In this document: positions 1 to 11,639 of the stretch, one piece after another | Numbering within the stretch: the first letter of the stretch is position 1 | How the letters are laid out: the number at the start of each line of letters is the position of its first letter | Assembly (NCBI GenBank): GCA_030765045.1 | Contig: CM060965.1 | Span: 67,032,787 to 67,096,786 of the forward strand | Length of the DNA stretch: 64,000 bases | From: Tenodera sinensis | Taxonomy: Eukaryota > Arthropoda > Insecta > Mantodea > Mantidae | Direction of reading: 5' to 3' | The notes under the pieces: model-generated | Databases searched by the model: none | What the model saw: the letters and a program-made list of their open reading frames with translations, nothing else | What the model was told of the DNA's origin: nothing | Position numbers and translations under genes: made by a program

Positions 1-1339
1 TCGAATCCCACTTTCCGCAAATTCCCCCCCCCCTTCTTTTTTTCTGCCTTAACGGGAACATCATTTTTTATAGAGCCTGTGTCAAATATGCTATTACACA
101 GTATTATATTGCTGCAATTACTGCAGATAAAACAGGTAATACGCCTGCTTCAACTGTCAATCATTCTTCCAGAAATTAATATTATTACCTAATATCTAAT
201 ATTTTCCTTTAAATACCAGCATTCAAAGGCATTTCTCTATCAATGTCGACGGTTATTACCATATTAAAGAATTTACTTCCCTCCAGCGCTGCCAGTGCTT
301 AGTTAGCTTACAGTGGATATAAGAAAGCATGATATCTTGTTCATGTTAGAAAATATCGACATGCATGAAAACTAAAATGTTCCAAGCACAAGAAAATAAA
401 ATAATTATTTTAGAAAATTAAATCTATAAGCATGATTACATTCATTTATATATTTTATGCAGTAATACGACACAAAAACCATACTATGCGAGAATAACAG
501 GGAAAACATCGAAGGAAAATGAATTTAGTGTATTACATACCATACGAAAGAAAATGGAGTATCACTGATTACAAAAATGCATAGTTAGAAGAACCTGATA
601 CCAGTGATTAAAGTAGTTAATGATGTACTAAACAGAATCCAATTCAGTTGTAGGTTACCTCAGCGTGAAGCAACCTTTGGACCTGGCAGCGTTATCATTT
701 CGCTTATTTCCAAGGACTACACAATGTTGCCATGTACCCATTCACTCAATTTCTAGACGTGTGCCTTTATCCTGATTCTGCATTCGTGATAAAAAGTTCT
801 GGAGAGCTAAAGACGCCCTCGACGTTAATTTTCCATTTCAGAAAGTAAGTATGCAAGAGGCGAGGTTCGAACTATCGACACTCAGTAGTTTCAACTCCTG
901 TGCACAGCCACGTAACGATTTCGGCTATTTCTGGGTTGTGCAACTTGCACTCTATTCTTGTGATATTAAGTTACATTCTATCATTAAGTTGGCACAAATT
1001 TCCTTGCCAGGCCGAAAGTTCGTGGCACTATTAACAAAAGTTTAAACACTTTGCTTTTGTTTCTGGATATTCATTTACCTTTAGGAAAAAAAGAACATTG
1101 TTACAACAAACATCAGTATCGCAGTATTCAGTGTGGATGGTAAGATCTTTGAGTTGCTTTTATTAACGAGAAACAAAATGAAACGATTAAAGTTGCATAA
1201 TAATTAATACATGTTCCCGCTGATAGACATTTGAAAATACTGCTGTCCCAATTCACGTCCATTCATGGCAGAGGATTGAATAGCGAGGTGATTTAGTACG
1301 TAATACATTTAAGATATGACATATTTAATAGGTATTATA
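1..1339. other. Diverged non-coding sequence
   Basis: AT-rich sequence with no gene or repeat I can name. The first bases (ttcgaatccc-like) resemble the B-box end of a tRNA-derived SINE cut by the window edge, followed by a C-run and T-run at about 26-52. The longest open frame (851-1045, 64 codons) shows no family motif. Confidence 0.5.
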
Positions 1340-1665
1340 GTTCAATAATATTTAACTCTTACGGTTTACCAGTTATGCAAAAGTCATCAAGGGTATACAG
1401 GGCTACATAGGCTATAGCGAGAAAATTCTAAATACACATTTCATTTGCCATAAAGATATCTCAAACGTATAACATTTTAATCAAAAGCGTTAGCCCCATT
1501 TTTTAAATCAAAATTTTCGCGAAGTTTTCCATGTAAAGAGTAGTTAGGGTGGGGGAATTTCCTTTAAGATCTTCGTGTCGCATCCTTGAAGGATATTAAG
1601 TGTAAATACCAACTTTGGTTTTAACCGACTTTTCGTTTTTGAGTTATGCTGTTCACAGAGGAACA
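1340..1665 (+). repeat. Dispersed repeat R1, copy a (partial)
   Basis: Shares an ordered series of blocks with at least ten other places in this window: 'agttatgcaaaagtcat', 'cataaagatatctcaaac', 'cgtgtcgcatccttgaagga', then 'ccgacttttcgtttttgag' and 'ttatgctgttcacagag'. The same order recurs at 5.3-6.2, 24.2, 29.6, 58.5 and 62.3 kb. This copy has the middle and 3' blocks only. A possible trace of the 3' terminus (gcagtagagaaa) lies near 1690. No coding capacity is seen. Confidence 0.75.
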
Positions 1666-1702
1666 CACACGAACGCTCCCCTATTACGCAGTAGAGAAAA
1701 TA

Positions 1703-3486
1703 ATAAGGGATAGTGAATGTATCATGTTAGGTATTTTTTTCTTACTGAGAAGCACTTGGAACAAATGCCTCGCATTTTCTTTGGGGTTGAGCAAGAGACC
1801 ATGGTATACTTAATGACAGAGACCGTCACTTAAACTTGAATTCGTGTAGCAAGTACATACAACAGCATCTGCAGCATCGCGAAGGGTACAGGAAGGGCTA
1901 ATGAGGAAAGCCGTGTTGTATGCAGAGCGCCGTGCAGCTAATTTGAGTATCTTATATGAATTTTCAGCATCCCGTAATTGAAGCACCTGAAGCATGCAGG
2001 ATAAGCCATTCTACTGCTCAGAAGTAGCGTGTGTATGAGAGTTCACAAGAACAGACTTCTACATTTTCACAGGTTCTATCTATCTAACATGTACAATAAT
2101 TGACTCTCATATAGACTATACTTATAATTGGAGGACGGATTAGAGTAACCTGGAGCGTGATTTCAACTTACTGTTGCAAGGAGCTTGCAGTCTTGGCACG
2201 TGTCCCCTGGGTACAGATTGTGGATAAACGACATTTTTGTGTTCAACTGTTACATGAGCCACGTGGTGTGCGAGTTGGTAGTAACATCGTGGAGCCACCC
2301 GTGGTTTGGATGTCGTCCTGATGTGGTCGTATCAAGACACCATGAGTACCGGGGGGTTGACAGCGCTCATCACATGTGAAAAGGGTCGGAACTTCTCCTT
2401 TTCCCCTTTTACTCTTATAGCATCGATCGCAATTTCAGCGTTGCTGAAAAATAATCCCCATATTTTCCCTTTAATGTTGATGGAGGAAGATGTATAGGAC
2501 AGCCAAAAAGTAACAACGGTAACTTTGTTATTACTTTAGCTACCAAAGAAGCGAAGATAGAAAACAGTTATGCAGACCCATTAAGGCACTCATTGCAAAT
2601 GCGTAGAACTTCTAGGGTCTTCCTTGTTATTATAGTATGACTGGAGCTCGCTGATTAAAATGTATTACACCGCTGCTGAAGATAGTGCGGCACAGCTATC
2701 CTGTTGTACTATTTGTAGACAAAAATACTCACTGCGTGCATAGCACCAGGCGGCAATCTACATATTATATTATATATATATATATATTTTTTATCTGGAT
2801 ATTATATTTAATTTTTTGGGTTGTCTTCCGGAAGCATCGACTTTGAAACATCATTACCGATTTATTTATTGTGCAAAATAATGTATCTTTAGTTAGTGTC
2901 TGAATTTTCTTTGCCCTGACCTATAGTCACTATTTTCTTTTGGAACCCTTTGCATGCGTTGTAACGTATTATGGAAGTACTGATAAGTCCCTCTAGCTTA
3001 TCTTCCACCACTTAACAATCCATCGATTAGCATGATGGCCAATATGCCATACCGTAATATGCATATACCATATACGGGAAGAACGTATGTATCTGTCCTT
3101 AGAGCAGATAATGCAGGTCTTTAAAGGTGATATTCCCCACCGGAACTTGCCAAACAACGTTATACTCGAAGTCAATCAAGTCTATACAGTCTATAGCCAC
3201 TTATGGCCGTTAAAGCAAGATTGTTAATAAACTCCTCCCCGCAGAAATGTTCAAATTTGAAAACAGCATATAAATTCTTCTAGGTTTTAAGTGTTTTAAA
3301 TTTCATCGCTGTCTTTTCCCTGAATTTTAACTAATCTTATAATGCTACTAATGTCAGAAATTAATAAAAGTACTTACTACCTGACATTCTTACAGGGCGT
3401 GTATGCAGATACGATTTCAATTAAACATATTACAGCCTGCTTTCTTATTTTCATAATACAAATCCTGAAGGAATCATATAAGAGTT
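1703..3486. other. Non-coding sequence with a short TA tract
   Basis: No recognisable gene. Holds a TATA/TA microsatellite at about 2760-2790. Open frames at 2185-2379 and 2306-2497 overlap in different frames and carry no motif I recognise. Confidence 0.5.
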
Positions 3487-3489
3487 TCA

Positions 3490-4060
3490 TGAAATCGAGC
3501 GGGATTGCTCAGGCGGTAACGTCTGTAGCCCGCATTCGGAAGGTCGCAGATTCGATCCCCGTGGCCGAACTTCCTGACCCATGGCGTTTTTCGGAGGTTT
3601 CCCCGGATCGCCAGGCGAATGCTGAATGCGAATGCCGAATTTCCTATCCCTCCAATTCGATAAATAAGTAATTTCATTTCACCCTTCATCCCATTAAGTT
3701 TCTTCAGGGTTGGAAGCGCTGGCGAGCGACACGGCAGCTGCACGGCAGGGATAAAAATGCGCTTTGAAAATCTCGTTCCCCGAATTGGAGGGCGAGCCTA
3801 CTGGTTTGTGGGCCCCCACGGGACGGCACAAGTCCAAGGGGGAGGGGAGCCGGTTTCTGAGCCCCTCGCCCCCCTTGGCAGTACAAACCCGAAGGGTTGG
3901 GAGAAGAACCGGATTGAGTCAGCCTTCGCCGGGGTGATTCTAACTGTGAAAATGTAGGGACACTGCCATCTGCTCTGTCGTGGCAACATTCCGGCCACCC
4001 TTAGGATCCATTCACCTCATCCATCCTCCCAGGGTTCCCCGTCTGGTATATAGCCACAAA
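3490..4060 (+). repeat. tRNA-headed SINE, family A, copy 1
   Basis: A tRNA-like head starts near 3496. It has an A-box-like 'ttgctcaggcggt' and a B-box-like 'cagattcgatcc' (about 3546-3558). A 'tttttcggaggtttccccgg' block follows, as in other insect SINEs. The body runs on through the GC-rich stretch at 3700-3990. The reverse complement matches the segment at 15.2-15.74 kb in head, spacer and 'gaaattcgg' blocks. The 3' limit is approximate. Open frames inside it on both strands (for example 3342-3671 and 3474-3743) are by-products of GC-rich SINE sequence. Confidence 0.75.
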
Positions 4061-4929
4061 ATTGGCCTTTCGGTCGAAATGCTAAGTTCTCCGCAAGTTG
4101 TCATAGTCTTACAGTGTGTATAAGATTTCAGTAAATTACGTGAGAACCTGCTTTCTTATTTTCATAATACAAATCCTGAAGGAACCATATAAAAGTATCA
4201 TGTAGAATATTTATTTATTGTTTTCTTTAACTGAGAAGAATGAATGTAGATGCGCTTCTACTCAAACTGGACCTCTTTGAAAGCCATGTTTCTGGTTCGT
4301 TCTCGGGGACTGGTCTAGGAATAATTCTCCTTACACCAGACGTTTCTAAATATTCTGTTTGTAACCATTGTGTAATAGTTGATCTAAACTATTGTCATCG
4401 GTTTTGAGTGAGAATTAACAAGAAATTATCTACTACGTAGTTGAGGAGTAAATCAATCGCCTTGTTATTGACATAGCGTTTAATCGAAATGGTCCACATT
4501 CAATGCATTCTACCCTTTGATGCAGTATTGGTTCCCTTTTCTTGCTTCAGGGTCCCGGTGAAATCGATTCCTGGAAACAATTCCCTTTGTTCTGTTTCCC
4601 TATCTCCTCTCCCAAAGGAATTGCTTACCCAATTTCCGACTGCGTTTTTCGGTTTCAAATGAATGTAGGAGCAAGAAAATATACTGCGTAGATTTAATCT
4701 TTATTGTTAGGCATTCCCCAACGCGAATAATTTCACTCTTACCCTCTGACGTTGGGAGAGATTCCTAGCGCTTTTCGGGCTAATGTAGTCTTTGCAACAC
4801 CTAACTTTCTGAAGCACTTGGCTTAAATAACAACCAATTAAAATTATTATACCATTGCGCGCACGTTAATTGTCTTAGTTTCTTCATGTGATAGCTTTGT
4901 CTCGAAAGACTTCAGAAGCAGGAGAATGC
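4061..4929. other. Non-coding sequence
   Basis: No gene, RNA or named repeat recognised. The stretch 'cctgctttcttattttcata' to 'aatcctgaaggaaccatata' at about 4147-4195 repeats the sequence at 3437-3480, immediately 5' of SINE A. The SINE is therefore flanked by about 50 bp of near-identical sequence, compatible with a local duplication around the insertion. Confidence 0.5.
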
Positions 4930-5400
4930 AAGGAAAATAATTTGAGGTCCTGCGCTCATATGGCTTTCTCTACTCTTGTACAAGCTATTCCTACAAACGC
5001 TCGTTCCTCTATTTCATCTTAATTCAACATAAACATTTGCAGATATTATCTTATTGTATATTTTCTTGTGGGTGCAAAGTGAATAAGGGTATACAGCAGG
5101 CTTTAAGCAATAGTCAAATCTTTTAAGAGCTGGTCATTATATGATGCCTTAAATTTTTGCATAGCCAAGAGATTAAAAAACAAACAATGATTCTATTTGT
5201 AAAAACTAAGTATTTGAGAAATCAAACCAATTACAAGGAATATCTTGGAAAACTTCTTTGACATGAAGCGTGTCCTTTAAAGAGATCTACATATTTTGGA
5301 TACATATTAATATTCTATCTCTTACAGTATAGAGTTATGCAGAAGTCATCCAGAATGAAGAGGGCTTCTGAAGTAATTCCCAGAAATTTCAAGGCATATA
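4930..5400 (+). repeat. Dispersed repeat R1, copy b, 5' part
   Basis: Contains the R1 5' blocks: 'ctttctctactcttgtacaa', 'aaacatttgcagatatta', 'ttttcttgtgggtgcaaa' and 'ctttaagcaatagtcaaat'. It then runs through 'gttatgcagaagtcatccag' to 'caaggcatata' at 5400, where it stops abruptly. The continuation expected from other copies (tttcatttacc...) resumes only at 6015, so this copy is split by an insertion. Confidence 0.8.
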
Positions 5401-6014
5401 GAGGATCCTTCAAAAGTCACTTCAAACTTTTAATCGTTATAATTGTTGTAACATTTTAGAAAGGGAAAAAATGTCAACACTGGACAAATAACGGGGTTTT
5501 ATAAAACAGTGGGAAGTTGCCCTCCGTTCTCTTGTTCAGCGTACCCATCTGAAGTTGCCGTGATATAATATGTACAACACTACTGATTCCATAATTATTA
5601 TTTCTACTTACCTAGTTCATTATTTGCATGACGAATTTCGCAATAATGACATTGATTACCTTTGGCCTTCCACATATCTTCTTATCAACAACAGAACCAG
5701 TTTCCTCAAACTTCCTGCTGAAATATCCATAATGGGCCTGCTGTTAAAAGGCTCTAAATTTTCTCAGATCTTAAGAAAAATTCCTCCTGCTTGCTTAGTT
5801 GTGTTCTATCATTTAGTGATAGAGCCATGATTTGTAACTTACAAAATTGTATACAAGTAGGATTAAAATTGGTAATGCTTTTTTCAACAAAAGTGTGCTC
5901 ATGGAAACGGTGATCTGGGGGGACTCTTCCCAGTCGTAATTTATTTTATTTTTATCCTATCTCATATTTTAGATTTATGGTGGTTTACACATCGAATTTA
6001 CTTTTGAAAGATCC
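5401..6014. mobile_element. 614-bp MITE-like element inserted in R1
   Basis: Interrupts R1 copy b exactly. The left end is gaggatccttcaaaagt and the right end is acttttgaaagatcc, giving an inverted repeat of about 15 bp with one mismatch plus one extra base. It is flanked on both sides by TATA (5397-5400 and 6015-6018), read as the target-site duplication (TA is the minimal alternative). Removing it restores the R1 sequence order seen in copies at 1.4, 58.6 and 62.3 kb. An 86-codon open frame at 5570-5830 has no recognisable motif, so I treat the element as non-autonomous. The superfamily is not determined. Confidence 0.75.
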
Positions 6015-6262
6015 TATACTTCATTTACCAGAAAATATCTTAATCATATGGTATTTTAGTAAAAGTCGTTAGCCATATTTTAGAGCATCAAAGGTTTAGA
6101 AAAGCGTTCGATATAAAGGTAATTTTGTATTGGGGGTGGAGGAGATTTTGTTAAAAATATTCATATTGTACATTCTGGAAATGCTGAACTTAAATAGCAA
6201 GTTAGATTTTTTACCGACTCTTCGCTTTTGAGTTATGCTGATCAGACGTACTTAATGGCACA
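6015..6262 (+). repeat. Dispersed repeat R1, copy b, 3' part
   Basis: Picks up R1 directly after the inserted element: 'ttcatttaccagaaaatatc', 'atggtattttagtaaaagtc', 'ttttttaccgactcttcgct' and 'gagttatgctgatcagac'. The blocks stand in the same order as the other copies. Confidence 0.8.
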
Positions 6263-6300
6263 TATGTAAGGCACACGGGGATTTGTGCAAATAAATTTTA

Positions 6301-6328
6301 TTTTATTTATTTATTTATTTATTTTTTC
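6301..6328. repeat. (TTTA)n microsatellite
   Basis: Short uninterrupted run of ttta units just before the hAT element. Confidence 0.8.
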
Positions 6329-6950
6329 CTTTCAGCGGAGCCCTAAACATAGCCTGTGGAAGGGAACTTACTACTAGAGCCCGGATTTTTATGTAATTAC
6401 ATATTTTAAATGCTGCATAATATTTCAATGAGAAGTAAAAATGTTGGCGAATTACGTCATTTGGGACTCCCTTACAAATTTTTATTTTACATATTTTTAC
6501 ATATTTTGCACGTTTCTACATATTTTAACGATGTTACATAAAACGTACATATTTTCTTGGTTTTGTTACAATTTTTTTATTTTTTTAAAAAATATTTTAG
6601 TCACATTATAAACTACTGTTTTCACAAGTTCGGCTGAAAGCAACAAAAATCAATCTGCAAAATAGGATGCAAGTTAAATTAAGAATGCCATAATAACCTC
6701 CTTGCCTCCTTCTGATTGTTGTCCGTTTATATCAAAGCAGGTGCCGCTCGACAATGTTGACCTCCAGTGTCACGTTTCTCGTAGCGCTTTGGGCATTTAC
6801 AAGAACTCGAGAAATTTGTTACTATTGTTACCATTGTTGCAGTAGTCGGCATCTTGTAGTATAATAGCTGCAAGGAAACAAAGTGAGCCGCTGGACATCA
6901 ATATAGTGAGGCGATAATACTGCAGTTAGTTTCTTGCAAGTCTTAGTAAA

Positions 6951-8325
6951 ATGGCACCAGTTGCGTCCTTGCTATCCTGCAAGTTGAGTTCATGGGTGAA
7001 ATTAGATAGCGCCTTTACAATCGACGGAAAAGTAATAGTCTGTTAAGCATGCGGTAAAAGAATTGGCTGTTCCATGAAACCTCAATTGGAACAACATATC
7101 AAAAGTGTTCTTCGCATACGCAACAGACACCTACGGTCTTCTAGTAGACCAGTTCTATTGACACAAATGCAACAGGAACTGTCCGGAAATGATTTTTATA
7201 GACTTGTGCAGTGCAATGGTTGCAGCTAATATTTCGTGGCATTAACTTCAAATTCCTCAATTTCGCTCCTTTCTAAAAAAAGATTGCAAGAAAGTTATTC
7301 CATACGAATCTACTCTTAGGAAAAAGTATCTTCACGTGTGTTTATGGAGAAGCAGTTGCTCATACACGGAATGAAATTGGAGACTCCTGTATTTGGTTTG
7401 CCGTCGATGAAACTACAGATGACATGGGTCGTTCGGTACATAGCAAATTTAGTAGTAGGAAAAATAAGATTCCAAGTCCTTCTAATCTGCTGCAAGGTGT
7501 TGGAACAATCAAATCATTCTACAATTGCAAGATTCGTAAATGATGGGATGAAGATTCTGTGGCCAGAGTGTGTGTGTGTGAGGAAAAGGTTCAGATGCCG
7601 CAGCGTACATGATTAAAGCTGCTACTGCCCTTAAGGTTTTCTACCCGAATGTACCTGCTTGGCCCAGGCATTGCAACATGTTGCTGTAATTTTCCCTGTG
7701 TGAATAAGTTGATATCAGCAACAAAAAAGGTCTTCGTGAAAGCAGCGCACAAAATTCAGTGCTATAAAAATCATCTCCAACATGTCCATTTCTTACAAGA
7801 TGGGGTGCGTGGTTAGAAGCTGTAAACTTTTATTGTGAACATTTTGAAGGAGCCCAGTGGTGAACATGTTCTCTTTAAAAGTAGCTGTTTCCATACGTGA
7901 ATCTCAGTACATCTTTAAAGATCCGAAAGTGGCAAGCTCCTGTGCTTACATCAGAAGTAACTTCGGCAGGTTGTCTAGCATCAAGACATCAGCTTCTCTT
8001 CTTGACGAATCTATGGATTTAATGGAACGTGCATCACAGAAGTTTAGTGTAGTTTCTGAAAGGAAGGTAGGTGAAAAATTCAAACCTGTGCTAAACAGGA
8101 ATCCAGGGCACTCTACGCTTGTGTCCGTGTCTAAACTGCTAAATGGTGACAATGTTGATTTATCAACACATTTCTCTGCAAATCAGATTCCTATACTAAA
8201 ATGTGCTCCTGTTACTTCGTGTGACGTGGGGAGAAGCTTCTCTGCTTAAAAGAACATTTTGTCAGATAGGAGACAAACAATGACCCTTGAAAGTATGTAG
8301 AACTATATGGTTATTCACTGTACAT
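6951..8325 (+). pseudogene. hAT transposase pseudogene (CGBP1-like type)
   Basis: Cut-and-paste transposase relic of the hAT group related to CGG-triplet-binding protein 1. It starts at the ATG at 6951. The first block is a BED-like zinc finger (CxxCGK ... QLEQHI) with an in-frame stop. Next come 'SAMVAANISW' and 'ESTLRKKYL' blocks at about 7215-7330, and the catalytic-region motif VDETTD at about 7403-7420. Then follow 'VLEQSNHSTIA', 'SDAAAYMIKAA', 'LTRWGAWLEA' and 'FYCEHFE' between 7480 and 7850. The last open stretch, 7857-8249, contains 'FKDPKVASS' and 'NPGHSTL' and ends with the hAT dimerisation motif 'APVTSCDVGRSFSA', cut by a stop where family members continue into the conserved YKNxLSDRR block. 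At least four frameshifts or stops make it non-functional. The family call comes from motif order, not from a search. Confidence 0.88.
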
Positions 8326-8383
8326 TGATTCGTCCGATATGACACAATGTTAGAGGACGTTAATTAATTTAAAAAAAAAAAAA
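8325..8383 (+). repeat. 3' end of SINE family B inside the hAT
   Basis: 'gattcgtccgatatgacaca', 'atgttagaggacgttaat' and an A-run match the 3' end of the SINE at 10.6-10.84 kb with one difference over the core. It is either a 5'-truncated SINE insertion into the hAT or a shared tail. Confidence 0.7.
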
Positions 8384-8933
8384 CTGTACAGTGAAAGAAT
8401 CAAAAGACTCAAAATGAAAATGCCTGGTTGTTCATTGTACGTCAAGAGATATAAAACTGAGAATGCATCTTCATTATAAAATTTAATGATTTTGAATTCA
8501 TTGTTTCACTCATTGATAAATTGGTTCAGTACTTCAACATTATTTAAGTAAAATAATTATGCGAAATGAGTAAGTTTAATAAACATAATCCAAAACACAT
8601 ATATTTATTTCGTGATTACCTACTTGAAAATACATTTTATGTAAATTCTGCATACAACAAAATATTTTCCCTATAATTAGTTCTATATTTAGTAAATTTT
8701 AGCTCATTGTGATTAATTTATGTACTTACAGACCCATCAAATTACAAAATTCCGGGTAACTTGCAGTCTGCATTTAGATTTGAGGTTGTAATCTTAGCAT
8801 TTAAATTATTACATAATTTTACATATTTTGTTGATACTACATATTTCATTACATATTTGATGTTTTTTGTTACATAAATATATACATATTTTGCACCTTG
8901 ATATTACATAAAAATCCGGGCTTTACTTATTAC

Positions 8934-10607
8934 ATTCCTTCTGATATCTGCTTCATAGAAGCATTACAAACAAAAAGGACTAATGGCATTTTTGATCAGC
9001 CGATTTCGAAAAAAATAAAAGGTTTTGTTCCAAATTGGATGCGTAATTCCACAAGAATGTACGAAGATAATATTTTGTTTACTTGTAAGATGCGTAGAGT
9101 AGGTTATTTGACATAGCTTTGGTAGTAAATAGGGGCACATAACACAGGATTTCGAAATAATTACTCACTTAAGACAGTTGAAGGAATACTCCAAGCAGCT
9201 TTTTCAGACGTGAGGTAACTCGACAACGTTGCCTTGACGTTGGTCAGGCAATTGAACCGGTTTCTGGATGTAAACAGGTCAGTCGCTTTCTGGGTTTTTG
9301 GAGCTAACGACTCTGGTTCGCCTACACTTGCACAGTAAACATGGAAGGACATGACATGGCATTTGTTTAACTTCACGAGACACCACACTGCAGTGATTGT
9401 TTGTGTACTGACCTAGTGAAGTGACACCTACACAATCTGCAATGTTGCCAGCTTGTTTTCTACAAAACTAAAATATGTTTGTAGGAAATGGTCAGAGTCT
9501 AAAACGTAAGATGCAAAATGTGTTCCAAATAACGCGATCTATCACTGGTTTAAATTAATGTAATGTCTTCATTTCCAACCGGTAAATCTCGACCGTGTCC
9601 GTAAAATCTCGACACAATTTACACATTTTAGGGTGTAATGCAATGCTTCCAATATTCACTATAGGTAATGAGCATTTACAATATAACTTTGAAAATAAAC
9701 CGGAGGTGTTGGACTGTTATACTTTCACTGCTAAATTCAACTTCAGACCTGTTTTGTTCTCTAACATGCTTGGTTAGTAAAGTTTTTCTTACATGTGACG
9801 GTGACTCGACAGTTTGCAGCAATGCGACGATTCATAAAAATTCTCTCTGGTGTTATTTTGACGTGTTGGTTCTGAATACCCAGCCACAATTTATGCTGCC
9901 TTTCTAGCCAAACTGTCAATTATCTCCATTGAATTTAGTGTTGCTGGAATCCATCCAATTTTCGTTTCCATATTTCCACCAGAAGACACACAATGCAATT
10001 AAAAAAGTGTGCGCGCGGATATCCGATTTGTTTAATAGTCAAAGTCGTTTCCATTTATTATCGTTTGTAATGAAAATGATTTGTGGAATTACTCTTCATT
10101 TAGTAAAAGGAAAGTTTTGTGAGTAATTTAGGCTAACAGCCACTAGTGTAATGTACTGTCTATCTAAAGAGTTTGCTGAAATAATGACTGCTGTTTAACA
10201 GATTGAGCAGATGTTACCAGTAATGCATCTTGTTTATGGCTCTTCCGTACGCAGATGCAATTATGATAAATTTCTGTTATAAATTTGTGAAATGAACATA
10301 AATTTGTAACGTAGAATATGTCAGGTGATACCTTTTTCAAGTGTTTCTCTTTGTTAACAAAATTTATGGAGCTAAAATAATATCGCTTTTTTATTTTCAG
10401 GTAAGTGGGCACACGTTTTTCCATTCACCGGCGGCAAAATCTCCGTTTTGTTACTCAGGTAAGCCTGAAGTATTATCATTTTTATCATAAAACTACAAAA
10501 TGCGTTGCAAAAGATGCCTTTCTTTAGGCCTCAAACACATAAATCATCAGAGTAATCTGAAGATTTGGAAATGTAGCCCATTGGCCTACCCAAAGACGAG
10601 AAAAGAA
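8934..10607. other. Non-coding sequence
   Basis: No gene recognised. Open frames at 9161-9388 (minus, 75 codons), 9668-9907 (plus) and 10164-10424 (minus) are short and carry no motif. AT-rich throughout. Confidence 0.5.
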
Positions 10608-10838
10608 TGCCCGCCTCGATAGCGTGATGGTTAGCGTGTCTGCCTCACGTTCAAGAGGTCGCGAGTTCGAATCTCGCTTAGGGTAAGTTATCCGGGTAAG
10701 GTTTTTTTCCGAGGTTTTCCCTACCCTGAGAAGACGAATGTCGGGTAACTTAAAGCTCCATGGACCTCGGGCTCATTTGAGCATCATTTCATTCATTCGT
10801 CCGATATGACACAATGTTGGAGGACGTTAATATATATA
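10608..10838 (+). repeat. tRNA-headed SINE, family B, full length
   Basis: The head 'ccgcctcgatagcgtgatgg' with 'ttagcgtg' (A box) is followed by 'gcgagttcgaatctcgc' (B box, 10661-10677). Next comes the 'ttccgaggttttccctaccc' block common in insect SINEs, then the 3' body ending 'gaggacgttaatatatatat'. A TA/AG-rich tail follows to about 10870. The 3' 40 bp recur at 8325-8383. The head cannot fold as a complete tRNA with a paired acceptor stem, so this is not a tRNA gene. Confidence 0.85.
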
Positions 10839-10879
10839 TGTATGTATATTTAAAAGAGAGAGAGAGAGAAAAGAAGAAA

Positions 10880-11033
10880 GATTATGGTTCTTAGTGTAAC
10901 ATTCTATATCAGACATCATACATCGCTTAATTTTGTTTAGAGGTCTCTTTATCAGGCTTGAGGTCCTTTTACACGTGCCGTACATGAACATGGGACCACC
11001 GGTTTACTTCCCTTCCGAAGGAAGCCATGGTAT
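10880..11033 (-). repeat. SINE family D, 5'-truncated copy
   Basis: On the minus strand it reads 'ggtggtcccatgtt', 'cctcaagcctgataaagaga' and 'caaaattaagcg'. This matches the 3' half of the family D copies at 13.98-14.22 kb and 43.1-43.33 kb. The tRNA head is missing and R1 copy c begins immediately beside it. Confidence 0.75.
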
Positions 11034-11035
11034 GA

Positions 11036-11560
11036 TCTTTACTTTCTCTACTGGTAAGTAGAGGAAGTATTGTATCCACCCAAAAATTCGATGTCGAGAT
11101 TTCACCGGAAATATGTTTTGAGACCCCTGAATTAAAAAAAGGATTTTTAGAAAAAGCTCCTGTGTGTGTGTGTGGGTGGGTGGGGGCGGGTGGGTGTAGG
11201 TATGTGTGTGTATGTGTGAGAGCGCCTAAAAACATCGGTTAAATCCAAAACTTGAAGGATGCGATACAAAGACTTTGAAGAACATTCACTATCCCGAAGT
11301 ATCCTTTAGATGGATTTTTTCATTTTGGGGGAGGGAGGGGGGCTCTTACGATTTTGCTTCAAAAACCGTGGGTTTAAGATATTTTCAAGGCGAAAGAAAT
11401 GCATATTTGGAGTTTTCGGGAATAAGCTTGAAATCCTCTTCATTCATGCTCATCTGTATAAGAAATCTGTAACATATATGTAGGCAAAATCTTTCGAAAA
11501 AATGCAGATCTCGTTAAAGCACACAATGTATATCAATTGAGCTCTTTTGTGCAGAAACCC
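11036..11560 (-). repeat. Dispersed repeat R1, copy c
   Basis: Reverse orientation. It starts with the R1 terminus 'actttctctactggtaagta' followed by 'gaggaagtattgta', then 'cgatgtcgagatttcaccgg' and 'gacccctgaatt'. A GT/GGGT-rich microsatellite (11160-11222) follows, then 'aacttgaaggatgcgata' and later 'gcagatctcgttaaagcaca'. The microsatellite occupies the same internal position as the TGTCTG-rich tract in copy i (52.06-52.13 kb). Confidence 0.8.
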
Positions 11561-11639
11561 ATTTTCGAGATGTCCTTTATTATCGGTTTAAGTTTTCAAA
11601 TGCTTCTACCTTTTCAAATAGTCGGTCGCGCGCGCGCAC

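Larger units (their letters stand above)
6375..8925 (+). mobile_element. hAT transposon, both termini present, decayed
   Basis: The ends are inverted copies of TA(G/A)AGCCCGGATTTTTATG, continuing to TAAT, 23 bp with one mismatch. The element is flanked by an 8-bp target duplication, cttactac at 6367-6374 and cttattac at 8926-8933 (7 of 8 bases). An 8-bp duplication and TAG-type ends are typical of the hAT superfamily. Subterminal regions on both sides are packed with 'acatattt' repeats, the usual layout for transposase-binding sites. The interior carries a broken CGBP1-like transposase gene. The total length of 2,551 bp is normal for an autonomous hAT copy. A 3' SINE tail lies near the right end (8325-8383). 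Confidence 0.9.
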
